Shown: positions 8,203 through 16,782 of the stretch, piece by piece | Position numbering within the stretch: position 1 is the stretch's first letter | Layout: the number at the start of each line of letters is the position of its first letter | Source of the DNA: Streptomyces scabichelini | GTDB lineage: Bacteria; Actinomycetota; Actinomycetes; Streptomycetales; Streptomycetaceae | Reading direction: 5' to 3' | NCBI RefSeq assembly: GCF_011045015.1 | Contig: NZ_JAAKZY010000066.1 | Location: 1-47,152, forward strand | DNA: 47,152 nucleotides | Notes under the pieces: generated by a model | The model's database searches: none | Seen by the model: the letters and a program-made list of their open reading frames with translations, nothing else | What the model was told of the DNA's origin: nothing | Made by a program: the position numbers and the translations under genes

Positions 8203-9462
8203 ATGGCCGCGCGTTACCTGGAGATCCTCAGGACGAGACACGCCGCACGACTGCTGGTCGGCACCCTCGTGGGGCGGCTGCCGAGCGCCACCGCCGCGAT
8301 CGCCGTCGTGCTGTTCATCCGCGCGGAGGGCGGCACCTACAGCCTGGCCGGTGCGCTCGCCGCGGCGTACGGGGTGTCGAATGCCGTGGGACAGCCGGTG
8401 CTGGGCCGTCTGGTGGATCTCTACGGGCAGCCGCGTGTGCAACTGCCCGCCGCGCTCGTCTCCGCCCTCGGTATGGCCGTCTTCGCCTTCACGGGCACGG
8501 AGGCGCTCCCGCTCGCGTACGTCCTGATGGTGGTCGCCGGGTTCTTCACGCCGCCTCTGGAGGGCGGTCTGCGGGCGTTGTGGCCCGCTGTCCTGCGCAG
8601 GGAGGACCAGGTGCACACGGCGTACGCGATGGATGCCGTCGCGCAGGAGGTGATGTTCACCGTCGGGCCGTTGCTCGTCACGCTGTGCGTGTCGTTGTGG
8701 TCCGCGCAGGCCGCGCTGCTGGTGCTGAACGTCATAGGCGTCCTGGGTGCGCTGTCCGTGGTGGTCTCGCGGCCCTCGCGCGCGTGGCGTTCGGCGCCGC
8801 GCGAGGCGCACTGGCTCGGGGCGCTGCGTTCGCCCGGGCTGCTCGCCCTGCTGGGCGCGTTCCTCTTCGTCGGTATCGCGCTGGGTTCCATCACGGTCGC
8901 GGGTCTGTCGTACGCGGACGACAACGGCGGGGACGCGACGTACGGCTGGCTGATGGCGGCCATCGGGCTCGGTGCGCTCGTCGGCGGTACGGCGTACGGG
9001 GCGCGGCAGTGGAGTGGTGCGCCGGAGCGGCGACTGCGTGTGCTCGTGGCGCTCCTGGCGGTGTTCTACGTGCCGCTGACGCTCATGCCCGGCGTGGTGG
9101 CCATGACGGCGCTCACCGTGCTTGCCGGAGTCTTCCTCGCGCCCTGTATCGCCTGTGCGTTCGTCCTCGTCGACGGGCATGCGCCGAGGGGCACCGTCAC
9201 CGAGGCGTTCTCCTGGCTTGTGACGACGTTCACGGTGGGTGCGTCGGTCGGAACGGGTATCGCGGGCCCGGTCGTCGAGTGGGGCGGAGCGGTGTGGGGC
9301 TTCGCTCTGCCGGGGGTCGCGGGGGCCGCCGCGCTGCTTGTTCTGCTGGCCACGGGGCGGGTCCTCGCAGCTACGGGCAGCGGTGCGGTGGTTGAAGCCG
9401 CATCGGAAAATGATCGAAACGGTGCAGCCGAACCCCGTTTCAGCACCGGGCATCAGGCGTAA
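8203..9462 (+). CDS. MFS transporter
   Basis: A 419-residue integral membrane protein with about 12 hydrophobic segments. It has the MFS loop 2-3 signature in the form GQPVLGRLVDLYGQPR (about 63-78) and a long central loop near residue 195 (RPSRAWRSAPREAHW). It is probably a drug or metabolite exporter; the substrate is unknown. ATG 8203 follows AGAAGGG. It is likely controlled by the divergent LacI-type regulator. Its last codons abut the promoter of pafA. Confidence 0.9.
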   Translation: MAARYLEILRTRHAARLLVGTLVGRLPSATAAIAVVLFIRAEGGTYSLAGALAAAYGVSNAVGQPVLGRLVDLYGQPRVQLPAALVSALGMAVFAFTGTEALPLAYVLMVVAGFFTPPLEGGLRALWPAVLRREDQVHTAYAMDAVAQEVMFTVGPLLVTLCVSLWSAQAALLVLNVIGVLGALSVVVSRPSRAWRSAPREAHWLGALRSPGLLALLGAFLFVGIALGSITVAGLSYADDNGGDATYGWLMAAIGLGALVGGTAYGARQWSGAPERRLRVLVALLAVFYVPLTLMPGVVAMTALTVLAGVFLAPCIACAFVLVDGHAPRGTVTEAFSWLVTTFTVGASVGTGIAGPVVEWGGAVWGFALPGVAGAAALLVLLATGRVLAATGSGAVVEAASENDRNGAAEPRFSTGHQA

Positions 9463-9465
9463 TGT
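9438..9465 (+). promoter_or_regulatory. candidate leaderless promoter of pafA
   Basis: TTTCAG (9438-9443) and TAATGT (9460-9465) are 16 bases apart. The -10 box ends seven bases before the ATG at 9472, so transcription should start at or next to the A of the start codon. No ribosome site precedes this ATG, consistent with a leaderless mRNA. Confidence 0.5.
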
Positions 9466-9471
9466 TCAGTC

Positions 9472-10833
9472 ATGGACCGCCGCATTTTCGGGCTGGAGAA
9501 CGAGTACGGCGTCACGTGTACGTTCAGGGGACAGCGGCGCCTGTCTCCCGACGAGGTGGCGCGGTACCTCTTCCGCCGTGTCGTGTCATGGGGCCGCAGC
9601 AGCAATGTCTTTCTGCGAAACGGCGCCCGCCTCTATCTCGACGTGGGGTCACATCCGGAGTACGCCACACCGGAATGTGACAACGTGACAGAACTTGTCA
9701 CCCACGACAAGGCCGGCGAGCGCATTCTGGAAGGACTCCTGGTAGACGCCGAACGACGCCTGCACGAGGAAGGAATCGCGGGCGACGTCTACCTCTTCAA
9801 GAACAACACCGACTCGGCGGGCAACTCGTACGGCTGCCACGAGAACTATCTGGTGGCCCGCCACGGGGAGTTCTCCCGGCTCGCGGACATCCTCATTCCG
9901 TTCCTCGTCACGAGGCAGCTTCTCTGCGGTGCCGGCAAGGTGCTGCAGACCCCGCGGGGCGCGGTGTACTGCGTCAGTCAGCGGGCCGAGCACATCTGGG
10001 AGGGCGTCTCCTCGGCGACGACCCGCTCCCGGCCGATCATCAACACCCGGGACGAGCCGCACGCGGACGCGGAGCGCTACCGCAGGCTGCACGTCATCGT
10101 CGGTGACTCGAACATGTCCGAGACGACCATGCTGCTCAAGGTCGGCGCCACCGACCTGGTGCTGCGCATGATCGAGGCGGGCACGGTGATGCGCGACCTG
10201 ACCCTGGAGAACCCGATCCGGGCCATCCGCGAGGTCAGCCACGACATCACGGGCCGCCGCAAGGTGCGCCTGGCCAGCGGCCGCGAGGCCTCGGCCCTGG
10301 AAGTGCAGCGCGAGTACTACGAGAAGGCCGTGGACTTCTGCGAGCGCCGCGGCATCCGCACCGGCACCGTCGAGCAGGTCCTGGAACTGTGGGGCCGCAC
10401 GCTGGACGCGATCGAGGCCGAGGACCTCGACCGGATCGGTACCGAGATCGACTGGGTCATGAAGTACAAGCTTCTGGAGCGGTACCGCGCCAAGCACAAC
10501 ATGACGATGTCGCATCCGCGCGTCGCGCAGATAGACCTCGCCTACCACGACATTCACCGTCGCCGGGGTCTGTACTACCTGCTGGAGAAGAAGGGGCAAG
10601 CCGCCCGGATCTGCAACGACTTGCGGATCTTCGAGGGCAAGTCCGTGCCGCCGCAGACCACTCGGGCCCGGTTGCGCGGTGACTTCATCCGGCGGGCGCA
10701 GGAACAGCGTCGCGACTTCACCGTCGACTGGGTCCATCTCAAGCTGAACGACCAGGCACAGCGCACGGTGTTGTGCAAGGACCCGTTCCGTTCCGTGGAC
10801 GACCGGGTGGAGAAGCTCATCGCCGGAATGTGA
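9472..10833 (+). CDS. pafA: Pup-protein ligase PafA
   Basis: A 453-residue ligase that activates the C-terminal Glu of Pup with ATP and joins it to lysines of target proteins. It has the family motif IFGLENEYG at the N terminus, the catalytic Asp D57 in LYLDVGSHPEYATPE, and the conserved RPIINTRDEPHADAERYRRL segment shared with Dop. It lacks the Dop loop. In this genus pafA is separated from prcBA by the LacI/MFS pair. The start is ATG 9472, probably leaderless. It is followed by a 13-base tandem repeat and a perfect palindrome. Confidence 0.97.
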   Translation: MDRRIFGLENEYGVTCTFRGQRRLSPDEVARYLFRRVVSWGRSSNVFLRNGARLYLDVGSHPEYATPECDNVTELVTHDKAGERILEGLLVDAERRLHEEGIAGDVYLFKNNTDSAGNSYGCHENYLVARHGEFSRLADILIPFLVTRQLLCGAGKVLQTPRGAVYCVSQRAEHIWEGVSSATTRSRPIINTRDEPHADAERYRRLHVIVGDSNMSETTMLLKVGATDLVLRMIEAGTVMRDLTLENPIRAIREVSHDITGRRKVRLASGREASALEVQREYYEKAVDFCERRGIRTGTVEQVLELWGRTLDAIEAEDLDRIGTEIDWVMKYKLLERYRAKHNMTMSHPRVAQIDLAYHDIHRRRGLYYLLEKKGQAARICNDLRIFEGKSVPPQTTRARLRGDFIRRAQEQRRDFTVDWVHLKLNDQAQRTVLCKDPFRSVDDRVEKLIAGM

Positions 10834-10843
10834 GCAGGCGCCG

Positions 10844-10869
10844 CGTCGGCAGGAAACGTCGGCAGGAAA
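10844..10869. repeat. 13-base tandem direct repeat
   Basis: CGTCGGCAGGAAA occurs twice back to back (10844-10856 and 10857-10869). The second copy runs into the terminator stem, whose left arm shares CAGGAAACG. Confidence 0.8.
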
Positions 10870-10918
10870 CGCCCGATGCCCGGAGGCAGTACTGCCTCCG
10901 GGCATCGGGCGTTTCCTG
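10863..10918. terminator. terminator palindrome after pafA
   Basis: A perfect 56-base palindrome with 28-base arms and no spacer, centred between 10890 and 10891. It can form a long hairpin downstream of pafA and upstream of the FKBP lipoprotein gene. Confidence 0.8.
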
Positions 10919-11069
10919 GTGTCCCCGCGCCTGAGCTGCCGGGAACCGCGGCTCAGGCGCCGGCGCCCTGGCAGGCGGGGTAGGCGTGTGTGGCGGCAAT
11001 CCGTACACGGCCGCGCCCACGCCGTAGAGTGGCGGCCATTGCCCTGGCCCCGATCCCCCAGTTGGACTG

Positions 11070-12041
11070 ATGATCTACAACGTGAAGCGCCGTGCCGTCG
11101 CGCTGCTGGCCGTGCCCGCCCTGCTGTTCACCGCCGCGTGCGGATCGGACGACGACAGCGGTGATGACACGACGAGCGGTGTCGCCCAAGTCGAGGGGAA
11201 GTTCGGGGAGAAGCCCGAGATCTCCGTCCCCAAGGACGCGAAGCCGTCGGCCACCACGGTGACCAAGGCCCTCTCGACGGGCGACGGCGCCAAGATCAAG
11301 AACTCCGACTTCGTGCGCCTCGACTGGACGGTCGAGAAGTGGGAGGGCGGCCAGGAACTCGGCAGTACCTGGGCCGCGGAGGGCGGGACGCCCCGTAGGC
11401 AGGCCGTGGAGCGGATCGGCCAGCAGAGTCAGCAGATGCCCGCGAAGGTGCTGGACGCCGTCAAGGGCAAGAAGCAGGGCAGCCGGGTCCTGGTGCAGGG
11501 CACGGCCGGTGACCTGTTCGGCGACACGCTGAACACTTCGGCGGGCATCTCTCCGAAGGACGTCCTGGTCTGGGTGATCGACACGGTCGGTACCGCCTCC
11601 GTCGCCTCCAAGGCGGAGGTCAAGGGCGAGCAGGCCGCCACCAAGGCCGGCCTGCCCGAGGTGAAGGCTCCCTCGCAGAAGGCGGCGACCATCACCGTTC
11701 CCAAGGGCGCCAAGGCTCCCAAGGGCCTCGAACAGCAGGTGCTGATCAAGGGCAGTGGTGACAAGGTCGAGGCCGGTCAGGGGCTCATCGCCCAGTACAC
11801 CGGGGTCAAGTGGGAGGACGGCAAGAAGTTCGACTCCTCCTGGGACCATGGAGGTGCCATCGGCTTCCAGATCGGCAACGGATCCGTGGTGAAGGGCTGG
11901 GACCAGGGGCTCGTCGGCAAGAACGTGGGCGACCGCGTCCTGCTGGTGATCCCGCCCTCGCTCGGCTACGGCGCCACCCCCAGCAGTGAACTGGCGAAGA
12001 ACACGCTGGTCTTCGTCGTGGATATTCTCGGAACGGTCTGA
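11070..12041 (+). CDS. FKBP-type peptidyl-prolyl isomerase lipoprotein
   Basis: A 323-residue exported protein. The basic N terminus, hydrophobic core and lipobox LFTAAC put the lipidated Cys at residue 24, followed by an Asp/Ser-rich linker, so it is anchored outside the cell. The C-terminal domain (about 225-323) is a canonical FKBP domain with YTG, FDSSW, VVKGWDQGL and IPPSLGYG. The region from about 75 to 175 looks like a second, decayed FKBP domain (VRLDWTVEKWEG, GSTW, VLVWVIDTVGT) without active-site residues. The ATG at 11070 lacks a clear ribosome site; GTG 11082 (MKRRAVALL) is an alternative start. A second FKBP gene follows 55 bases later. Confidence 0.9.
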   Translation: MIYNVKRRAVALLAVPALLFTAACGSDDDSGDDTTSGVAQVEGKFGEKPEISVPKDAKPSATTVTKALSTGDGAKIKNSDFVRLDWTVEKWEGGQELGSTWAAEGGTPRRQAVERIGQQSQQMPAKVLDAVKGKKQGSRVLVQGTAGDLFGDTLNTSAGISPKDVLVWVIDTVGTASVASKAEVKGEQAATKAGLPEVKAPSQKAATITVPKGAKAPKGLEQQVLIKGSGDKVEAGQGLIAQYTGVKWEDGKKFDSSWDHGGAIGFQIGNGSVVKGWDQGLVGKNVGDRVLLVIPPSLGYGATPSSELAKNTLVFVVDILGTV

Positions 12042-12096
12042 CCACGGTGCCGATGACACCGTCCGGGACACAGGCCGCGTAACAAGGAGTAATGAA

Positions 12097-12471
12097 GTGA
12101 GCATCGACAAGCCCGAGGTCGACTTCCCGGGCGGCGAGCCCCCGGCGGACCTCGAGATCAAGGAAATCTGGGAGGGCGAGGGCCCGGTCGCGAAGGCCGG
12201 TGACTTCGTCAAGGTCCACTACGTGGGCGTGGCCTTCTCCACCGGCGAGGAGTTCGACGCCTCCTGGAACCGCGGTATGCCGCTGGAGTTCCAGCTCGGT
12301 GTCGGCCAGGTCATCTCCGGCTGGGACCAGGGCGTACAGGGCATGAAGGTCGGTGGCCGCCGTCAGCTGACCATCCCCTCCCACCTCGCGTACGGCGACC
12401 GCGGTGCCGGCGGCGGCCGTATCGCGCCCGGCGAGGCGCTGATCTTCGTCTGCGACCTGGTCGCCGTCTGA
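12097..12471 (+). CDS. cytosolic FKBP-type peptidyl-prolyl cis-trans isomerase
   Basis: A 124-residue single-domain FKBP without a signal peptide. The active-site pattern is complete: VHYVGVAFSTGEEFDASW, VISGWDQGVQGMKVGG and the IPSHLAYGDRG loop. The GTG at 12097 follows AAGGAG (12084-12089) with seven bases of spacing. It sits behind the lipoprotein FKBP in the same direction and ends before a strong terminator, so the two probably form a small folding-factor operon. Confidence 0.95.
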   Translation: MSIDKPEVDFPGGEPPADLEIKEIWEGEGPVAKAGDFVKVHYVGVAFSTGEEFDASWNRGMPLEFQLGVGQVISGWDQGVQGMKVGGRRQLTIPSHLAYGDRGAGGGRIAPGEALIFVCDLVAV

Positions 12472-12555
12472 TCTGCGCGAGGTCCGGCCGCGATCGGCTC
12501 GCCGCCCGGTCCTCGTACGCCGTGTGATCGTGGTCCGACCGGACCCGATCACCTG

Positions 12556-12593
12556 GGGCCCATGCCTGTCCGGGCATGGGCCCTCGGCTTTTG
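12556..12593 (+). terminator. Rho-independent terminator after the FKBP pair
   Basis: An 11 bp perfect stem (12556-12566 with 12573-12583), loop TGTCCG, then TCGGCTTTTG. It closes the FKBP operon before pafB. Confidence 0.85.
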
Positions 12594-12651
12594 CCACGAC
12601 ACTCCGGAGCGGTACGGTCATCGATCGGAAGCATCATAGGGAAGGGCGTCG

Positions 12652-13629
12652 ATGGCCATTGCCAAGGCCGAGCGGCTGATGAACCTGGCGCTGTGTCTGC
12701 TCGGGACGCGGCGGCCGCTCAGCAAGCGCGAGTTGCGCGATTCCATCGAGGCTTACGTCGAGGCCTTCAGGCCGGGAAGTGGTGCAGCCGGTTCGGACGA
12801 CTCCTTCAACCGGATGTTCGAGCGCGACAAGGACGATCTGCGGGAGCTCGGCCTGGTCATCGAGACGGTGGAGAGCCTCGACGGCGAGATCGGCTATCTG
12901 GCCCGCCGCGACAGCAACCGCCTGCCGCCCATCGCGCTCGACGCCGAGGAGGCCGCCGCCCTGGGCCTGGTCGCCAAGGTTTGGCAGCAGGCCCGCCTCG
13001 CGGGTGCGGCGAGCGGCGCCCTGCAGAAGCTGCGCGCGGCCGGACTGCCCGAGGACGTCGACCCGTACGAGACCCATGGCGCCCTGGAACCGCACATCCC
13101 CGTGCACGAGGCGGCCTTCGAACCGCTGATGCTGGCCTGCCGCGACCGCCGCCCCGTCGCCTTCGACTACCGCAAGGCCACCGCCGCCCACCCCGAGCCC
13201 CGCATCGTCGAGCCTTGGGCGCTGGAATGCTGGCGCGGCCACTGGTACCTGGCCGGCTGGGACCGTGACCGGGGCGCCGAGCGCGTCTTCCGGCTGTCGC
13301 GGATCACCGGCAAGGTCCGTACCCGGAGCGGGAAGTTCACGGCCGAGGTGCCCGACGTCGTCACCGTGCGTGAGACCGTCGCGAGCTGGGCCGGAGAGAC
13401 CGCCGACCGCTCCGCGCTGATCCGGCTGCGTACGGGCGCGGGCTACCCACTGCGCGCCAAGGCCGTCTCCGTACGGGAACTGGGCGACGGCTGGGACGAG
13501 TTGGAGATCCCGTACGGGCACGGCCTTGACGCCTGGCTCGTCGAGTTCGGGCCCGATGTGGTGGTCCTGGAGCCCGCCGAGCTGCGGGCCGATGTCGTGG
13601 ACCGGCTGCGCGCCGTGGCCAAGGGCTGA
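12652..13629 (+). CDS. pafB: WYL-domain transcriptional regulator PafB
   Basis: A 325-residue regulator. With PafC it activates DNA-damage genes independently of LexA in mycobacteria. A winged HTH occupies about residues 1-75 (AERLMNLALCLLGTRRPLSK, then the FNRMFERDKDDLRELG wing). The WYL domain spans about 145-235 and contains GHWYLAGWDRDRGAERVFRL. A WCX-like C-terminal extension follows. ATG 12652 follows AGGGAAGGGCG. It is 14 bases from pafC, so the two are co-transcribed. The gene lies downstream of pafA but separated from it by the FKBP pair. Confidence 0.95.
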   Translation: MAIAKAERLMNLALCLLGTRRPLSKRELRDSIEAYVEAFRPGSGAAGSDDSFNRMFERDKDDLRELGLVIETVESLDGEIGYLARRDSNRLPPIALDAEEAAALGLVAKVWQQARLAGAASGALQKLRAAGLPEDVDPYETHGALEPHIPVHEAAFEPLMLACRDRRPVAFDYRKATAAHPEPRIVEPWALECWRGHWYLAGWDRDRGAERVFRLSRITGKVRTRSGKFTAEVPDVVTVRETVASWAGETADRSALIRLRTGAGYPLRAKAVSVRELGDGWDELEIPYGHGLDAWLVEFGPDVVVLEPAELRADVVDRLRAVAKG

Positions 13630-13643
13630 GGGGGCGTAAGAAA

Positions 13644-14741
13644 GTGGTGGGAAAACCGGTCAGGACCGTGAGCGCCATCGACCAGACCCGGCGGATGCTG
13701 TCCCTGGTGACGTATCTGCGGGAGCGTCCCGGCGCCCGGGTCGGCGATGTCGCCCGGGCCTTCGGGATCACCGAGGACGAGTTGATCTCCGACCTCGACG
13801 TGCTGCCGCTGTGCGGGACCAGCTTCCGCGGCGGCGATCTGCTGGACATCGACACCGACGGCGAACGGATCTGGTGGCGCAATCCGGGCGCCCTCGGCGC
13901 GGAGGCGGCCGAGCCGCTGCGGATGGCTGCCGACGAGGCGACCGCGCTGCTGGTGGCCGCCCGGGCCGTGGCGACCCTGCCCGGACTGCGTGAGGGCGAC
14001 CGGCAGGCGCTGCTGCGGGCCACCGCCAAGGTGGAGGCCGCATCGGGCGAGGCCGCGGGCGCCAGTGCCCGGCTTTCGGTCACGTTCGAGTCCGAGGGCG
14101 GGGTCTTCGCGGACGTCGACCGGGCGATCTCCGAGCGGCGCCGGCTGTGGATCCGCTACTACTCGCCCGGGCGCGACGAACTCACCGAGCGCGAGATCGA
14201 CCCGATCCGCCTGGTCAGCGTCGGCCACACCTACGTGGAGGCCTGGTGCCGCCGCTCCGAGGCGCGGCGCACCTTCCGGCTGGACCGGGTCGCGGAGATC
14301 CGCATCCTGGACGAGCCGTCCGCGCCGCCCGAGATCGAGCTGCGAGACCTGTCCGAGGGGCTGGTGCAGCCCGCCGCCGAGGATCCTGAGGTGGTCGTCG
14401 AGGTCGGTCCTGGCGGGCGCTGGGTTGCCGAGTACTACCCGCACGACAGCGCCGATGAACTTCCCGACGGCGGTCTGCGTATCACCTTGCGTGCCTCCGA
14501 TCCCGGCTCGCTGCGGCGCCTTGCGCTGCGGCTCGGGCGGGACGGCCGGATCGTGTCGCCGCGGGAGGTCGCGGACAGCGCCCAGAAGGCGGCGCGTGAG
14601 GCGCTCGCGGCGTACGACGCACCGGCCGATGATGGGGGTCCCCCCGCTCGAGCAGAGCCGAGAGTGGGGGAGGCGAGTGCGCACGAGGGAGCGCACGGAG
14701 TTCAGGACGGGCTGTACGGCAGGCAGGAGCAAGGGCTGTGA
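13644..14741 (+). CDS. pafC: WYL-domain transcriptional regulator PafC
   Basis: A 365-residue partner of PafB. The N-terminal HTH (IDQTRRMLSLVTYLRERPGA, then VGDVARAFGITEDELISDL) is followed by a WYL domain (about 150-220, with VEAWCRRSEARRTFRLDRV) and a WCX C-terminal domain ending near AREALAAYDA. The final ~37 residues (GGPPARAEPRVGEASAHEG...) are encoded by a Streptomyces GGGGGTC-type hairpin repeat at 14634-14671 and are unlikely to be part of the fold. The start is GTG 13644, or the adjacent GTG 13647. The stop overlaps the GTG of the next gene (GTGA). Confidence 0.95.
   Translation: MVGKPVRTVSAIDQTRRMLSLVTYLRERPGARVGDVARAFGITEDELISDLDVLPLCGTSFRGGDLLDIDTDGERIWWRNPGALGAEAAEPLRMAADEATALLVAARAVATLPGLREGDRQALLRATAKVEAASGEAAGASARLSVTFESEGGVFADVDRAISERRRLWIRYYSPGRDELTEREIDPIRLVSVGHTYVEAWCRRSEARRTFRLDRVAEIRILDEPSAPPEIELRDLSEGLVQPAAEDPEVVVEVGPGGRWVAEYYPHDSADELPDGGLRITLRASDPGSLRRLALRLGRDGRIVSPREVADSAQKAAREALAAYDAPADDGGPPARAEPRVGEASAHEGAHGVQDGLYGRQEQGL
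14634..14671. repeat. Streptomyces GGGGGTCCCCC hairpin repeat inside the pafC 3' end
   Basis: GGGGGTCCCCC is followed by CCGCTCGAGCAGAGCCGAGAG and GTGGGGGA. The C-run and the distal G-run can pair around a CTCG/CGAG core. I recognise this as a dispersed element common in Streptomyces genomes. Here it is translated as the pafC tail. Confidence 0.7.
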
Positions 14742-15031
14742 GCAGGTCGGCGATGTCTGGCACCCAGGGAATGTCCGTGACGTCCGCGTTCTCGGGCATG
14801 ACGAGAGTGGATCCCGTGGTGTTCAAGGCCGCCTGCCCCGACTGCCGCGCCCGGCTCGAACTCCCCGCGAACGCGCTGCGGCTGGCGATCGGCGCCACAC
14901 CTCGGACCACTTTCTACTCCTTCACCTGCCCGGAATGCGGCGCGGCGGTGCGCAAGCCGGCCGGCGAGCGGATCGTCGAACTCCTTACCGGCGGAGGGGT
15001 GCGGACCCTGCGGCTGCACTCCACCGTCTAG
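14738..15031 (+). CDS. small zinc-ribbon protein
   Basis: A 97-residue protein with two CxxC pairs, ACPDCRARLEL and FTCPECGAAVRKP, about 40 residues apart, which should bind one zinc ion. It has no membrane segment. The GTG at 14738 overlaps the pafC stop and is preceded by AGGAG at a good distance. A later ATG at 14798 (MTRVDPVVFKAACPDC) starts exactly at the conserved-looking part and is an alternative; the intervening residues look unstructured. Position after pafBC suggests co-transcription. Its function is unknown. Confidence 0.75.
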   Translation: MSRSAMSGTQGMSVTSAFSGMTRVDPVVFKAACPDCRARLELPANALRLAIGATPRTTFYSFTCPECGAAVRKPAGERIVELLTGGGVRTLRLHSTV

Positions 15032-15040
15032 GCTCGGCGC

Positions 15041-15235
15041 ATGTTCTGGCCGATGCTCGCGATCGCTGTGAGTTTTCTGGGAATCGCCGTTCTCGGCGTG
15101 CTCGCCGTCCGGGTCTTCCTGGAGGCGGAGCGCCTGAGCAGGCAAGTCGCCGATTCCGCTCGGCGGATCAACCACGCCGCCGAGGATCTGGAACGGGCCT
15201 CCGCGGCCGCGGCACGCTCTGCGGACGTGCTGTGA
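15041..15235 (+). CDS. small single-span membrane protein
   Basis: A 64-residue protein with one hydrophobic helix (about 3-26, MLAIAVSFLGIAVLGVLAV) followed by an amphipathic helix rich in Ala, Arg and Glu (VADSARRINHAAEDLERASA). It starts nine bases after the zinc-ribbon gene. I do not recognise a function. The layout (membrane anchor plus amphipathic helix) resembles Tat-type or scaffold peptides, but no TatA motif is present. Confidence 0.7.
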   Translation: MFWPMLAIAVSFLGIAVLGVLAVRVFLEAERLSRQVADSARRINHAAEDLERASAAAARSADVL

Positions 15236-15357
15236 GTCGCCGCGGACGGGCGCTTTGAGTCACTCTGACCTGTCAACTTCGCAGTATCGGCAGGTACGCT
15301 GCTGGACGCGGCCCGGAGAACGAGGCGCGGGCCGCAAACCGGGAGTACGCACAGGGA

Positions 15358-15388
15358 TTGCCTCGCGTTCACCCCTGAGCGTTACGAT
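15358..15388 (+). promoter_or_regulatory. weak candidate promoter of tatA
   Basis: TTGCCT (15358-15363) and TACGAT (15383-15388) are 19 bases apart, 85 bases before tatA. Spacing is slightly long. Between the small membrane protein gene and tatA (15236-15472) I see no other gene. Confidence 0.3.
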
Positions 15389-15472
15389 CGCTGTCAGCAC
15401 GACCCTCGGACAGACGTCCGACGGGTCGGACGGCACCCCGCCCACGTCGCCTCGGTGAGAAGGTAAAGACTT

Positions 15473-15763
15473 ATGTTCGGAAGGCTCGGAGCTCCCGAGA
15501 TCATTCTCATCCTCGTCGTCATCATCCTGCTGTTCGGCGCGAAGAAGCTTCCGGACATGGCCCGCTCCCTGGGCAAGTCTGCTCGCATCCTCAAGAGCGA
15601 GGCCAAGGCGATGAAGACGGAGGGCAAGGACGACAGCGCCACTCCGGCCGGTCCGCCGCACGACGACCAGCAGCCCCCGGCTCAGCGCACCATCCAGGCC
15701 GCGCCCGGCGATGTGACCAGCTCCCGTCCGGTCACCGAGCCGACGGACACGACGAAGCGCTGA
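15473..15763 (+). CDS. tatA: twin-arginine translocase subunit TatA
   Basis: A 96-residue pore-forming component of the Tat export pathway. A short membrane helix (about 6-21, APEIILILVVIILLFGAKK) with the typical early Glu is followed by the FGAKKLPDMARSLGKSARIL hinge and amphipathic helix, then a hydrophilic disordered tail. ATG 15473 follows GAGAAGG. tatC is 47 bases downstream, so they form the tatAC operon; no tatB is visible here. Confidence 0.96.
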   Translation: MFGRLGAPEIILILVVIILLFGAKKLPDMARSLGKSARILKSEAKAMKTEGKDDSATPAGPPHDDQQPPAQRTIQAAPGDVTSSRPVTEPTDTTKR

Positions 15764-15810
15764 CGCAGGGCCGGTGATCTCCGGCCCGCTGCACGAGATG
15801 GGAACGTGGG

Positions 15811-16782
15811 TTGCTCAAGTCTGCCCGCAAGAAGGAAGAGAAGGATCCGGAGGGGCGGATGCCCCTCGCGGAGCACCTTCGTGAGCTCCGCAACCGGCTC
15901 GCGAAGGCGATGCTGGCCATCGTCCTCGTCACGGTCGTCGCCGCCTTCTTCTACAACGACATCATCAACTTCTTCACCGAGCCGATGCTCAAAGAGGTCG
16001 GCTGCGCGGAATCCTTCGAGCAGCTGGCGAGGGCGTCCGAGGACAGCAACCCCTGCGCGCGGATCACCATCAACGGTCTGATCACGCCCTTCACCCTGGC
16101 GCTGAAGGTGTCCCTGATGGCGGGCGTCGTCCTCGCCTCGCCGATCTGGCTCTACCAGCTCTGGGCGTTCGTCGCGCCCGGACTGCACAAGGGCGAGAAG
16201 AAGTACGCCTACGCGTTCGTCGGCACGGGAGTCCCGCTCTTCCTCGGCGGCGCCTTCTTTGCGTACATGGTCCTGCCGACCACCGCGAAGGTTCTGATCG
16301 AGTTCACGCCGTCCGACATCGACAACCTGCTGCCGCTGGACGATCTGCTGGACCTCGTCACGCGCATGGTGCTTGTCTTCGGTCTCTCCTTCGAGCTGCC
16401 GCTGCTCCTGGTGATGCTCAACATCACCGGGGCGATCTCCGGCAAGCGCATGGCCGGCTGGTGGCGCGGCATGATCATGGGCATCACGCTGTTCGCCGCG
16501 ATCGCCACGCCCAGCACGGACCCGCTGACGATGATCGCGCTCGCCGCTCCCATCTGGGTCCTGTACTTTGCGGCGATCGCCTTCTCTCTGATCAACGACC
16601 GCCGTAGGGCTCGTCGTGAGGCCGCGGGTCCTGGCGATGACGAGGCGTCCGAGCTCGACCTCACGCCTGAGGACGTCGGTGAGATCGAGCCTGTGTCGGC
16701 TAGTCGGGCGTTGCCGGCGCAGGCCGACTCCGCCGGGGAACGCGATCGGGATCGCGTTAACGGTTATGACGATGTGACCTGA
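15811..16782 (+). CDS. tatC: twin-arginine translocase subunit TatC
   Basis: A 323-residue polytopic protein that recognises twin-arginine signal peptides. The N-terminal cytoplasmic signature PLAEHLRELRNRL is at about 18-30. Six membrane spans follow, with the conserved loop FVAPGLHKGEKKYA and the FGLSFELPLLLVMLN span. The ~60-residue acidic C-terminal tail is probably disordered. The TTG at 15811 gives the MLKSARK start; no in-frame ATG precedes the conserved part. The gene ends immediately at a large repeat element. Confidence 0.95.
   Translation: MLKSARKKEEKDPEGRMPLAEHLRELRNRLAKAMLAIVLVTVVAAFFYNDIINFFTEPMLKEVGCAESFEQLARASEDSNPCARITINGLITPFTLALKVSLMAGVVLASPIWLYQLWAFVAPGLHKGEKKYAYAFVGTGVPLFLGGAFFAYMVLPTTAKVLIEFTPSDIDNLLPLDDLLDLVTRMVLVFGLSFELPLLLVMLNITGAISGKRMAGWWRGMIMGITLFAAIATPSTDPLTMIALAAPIWVLYFAAIAFSLINDRRRARREAAGPGDDEASELDLTPEDVGEIEPVSASRALPAQADSAGERDRDRVNGYDDVT

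Noticed and set aside
15255..15458. 67-codon frame before tatA
   Set aside because: No ribosome site, low-complexity translation, and it covers the likely tatA promoter.
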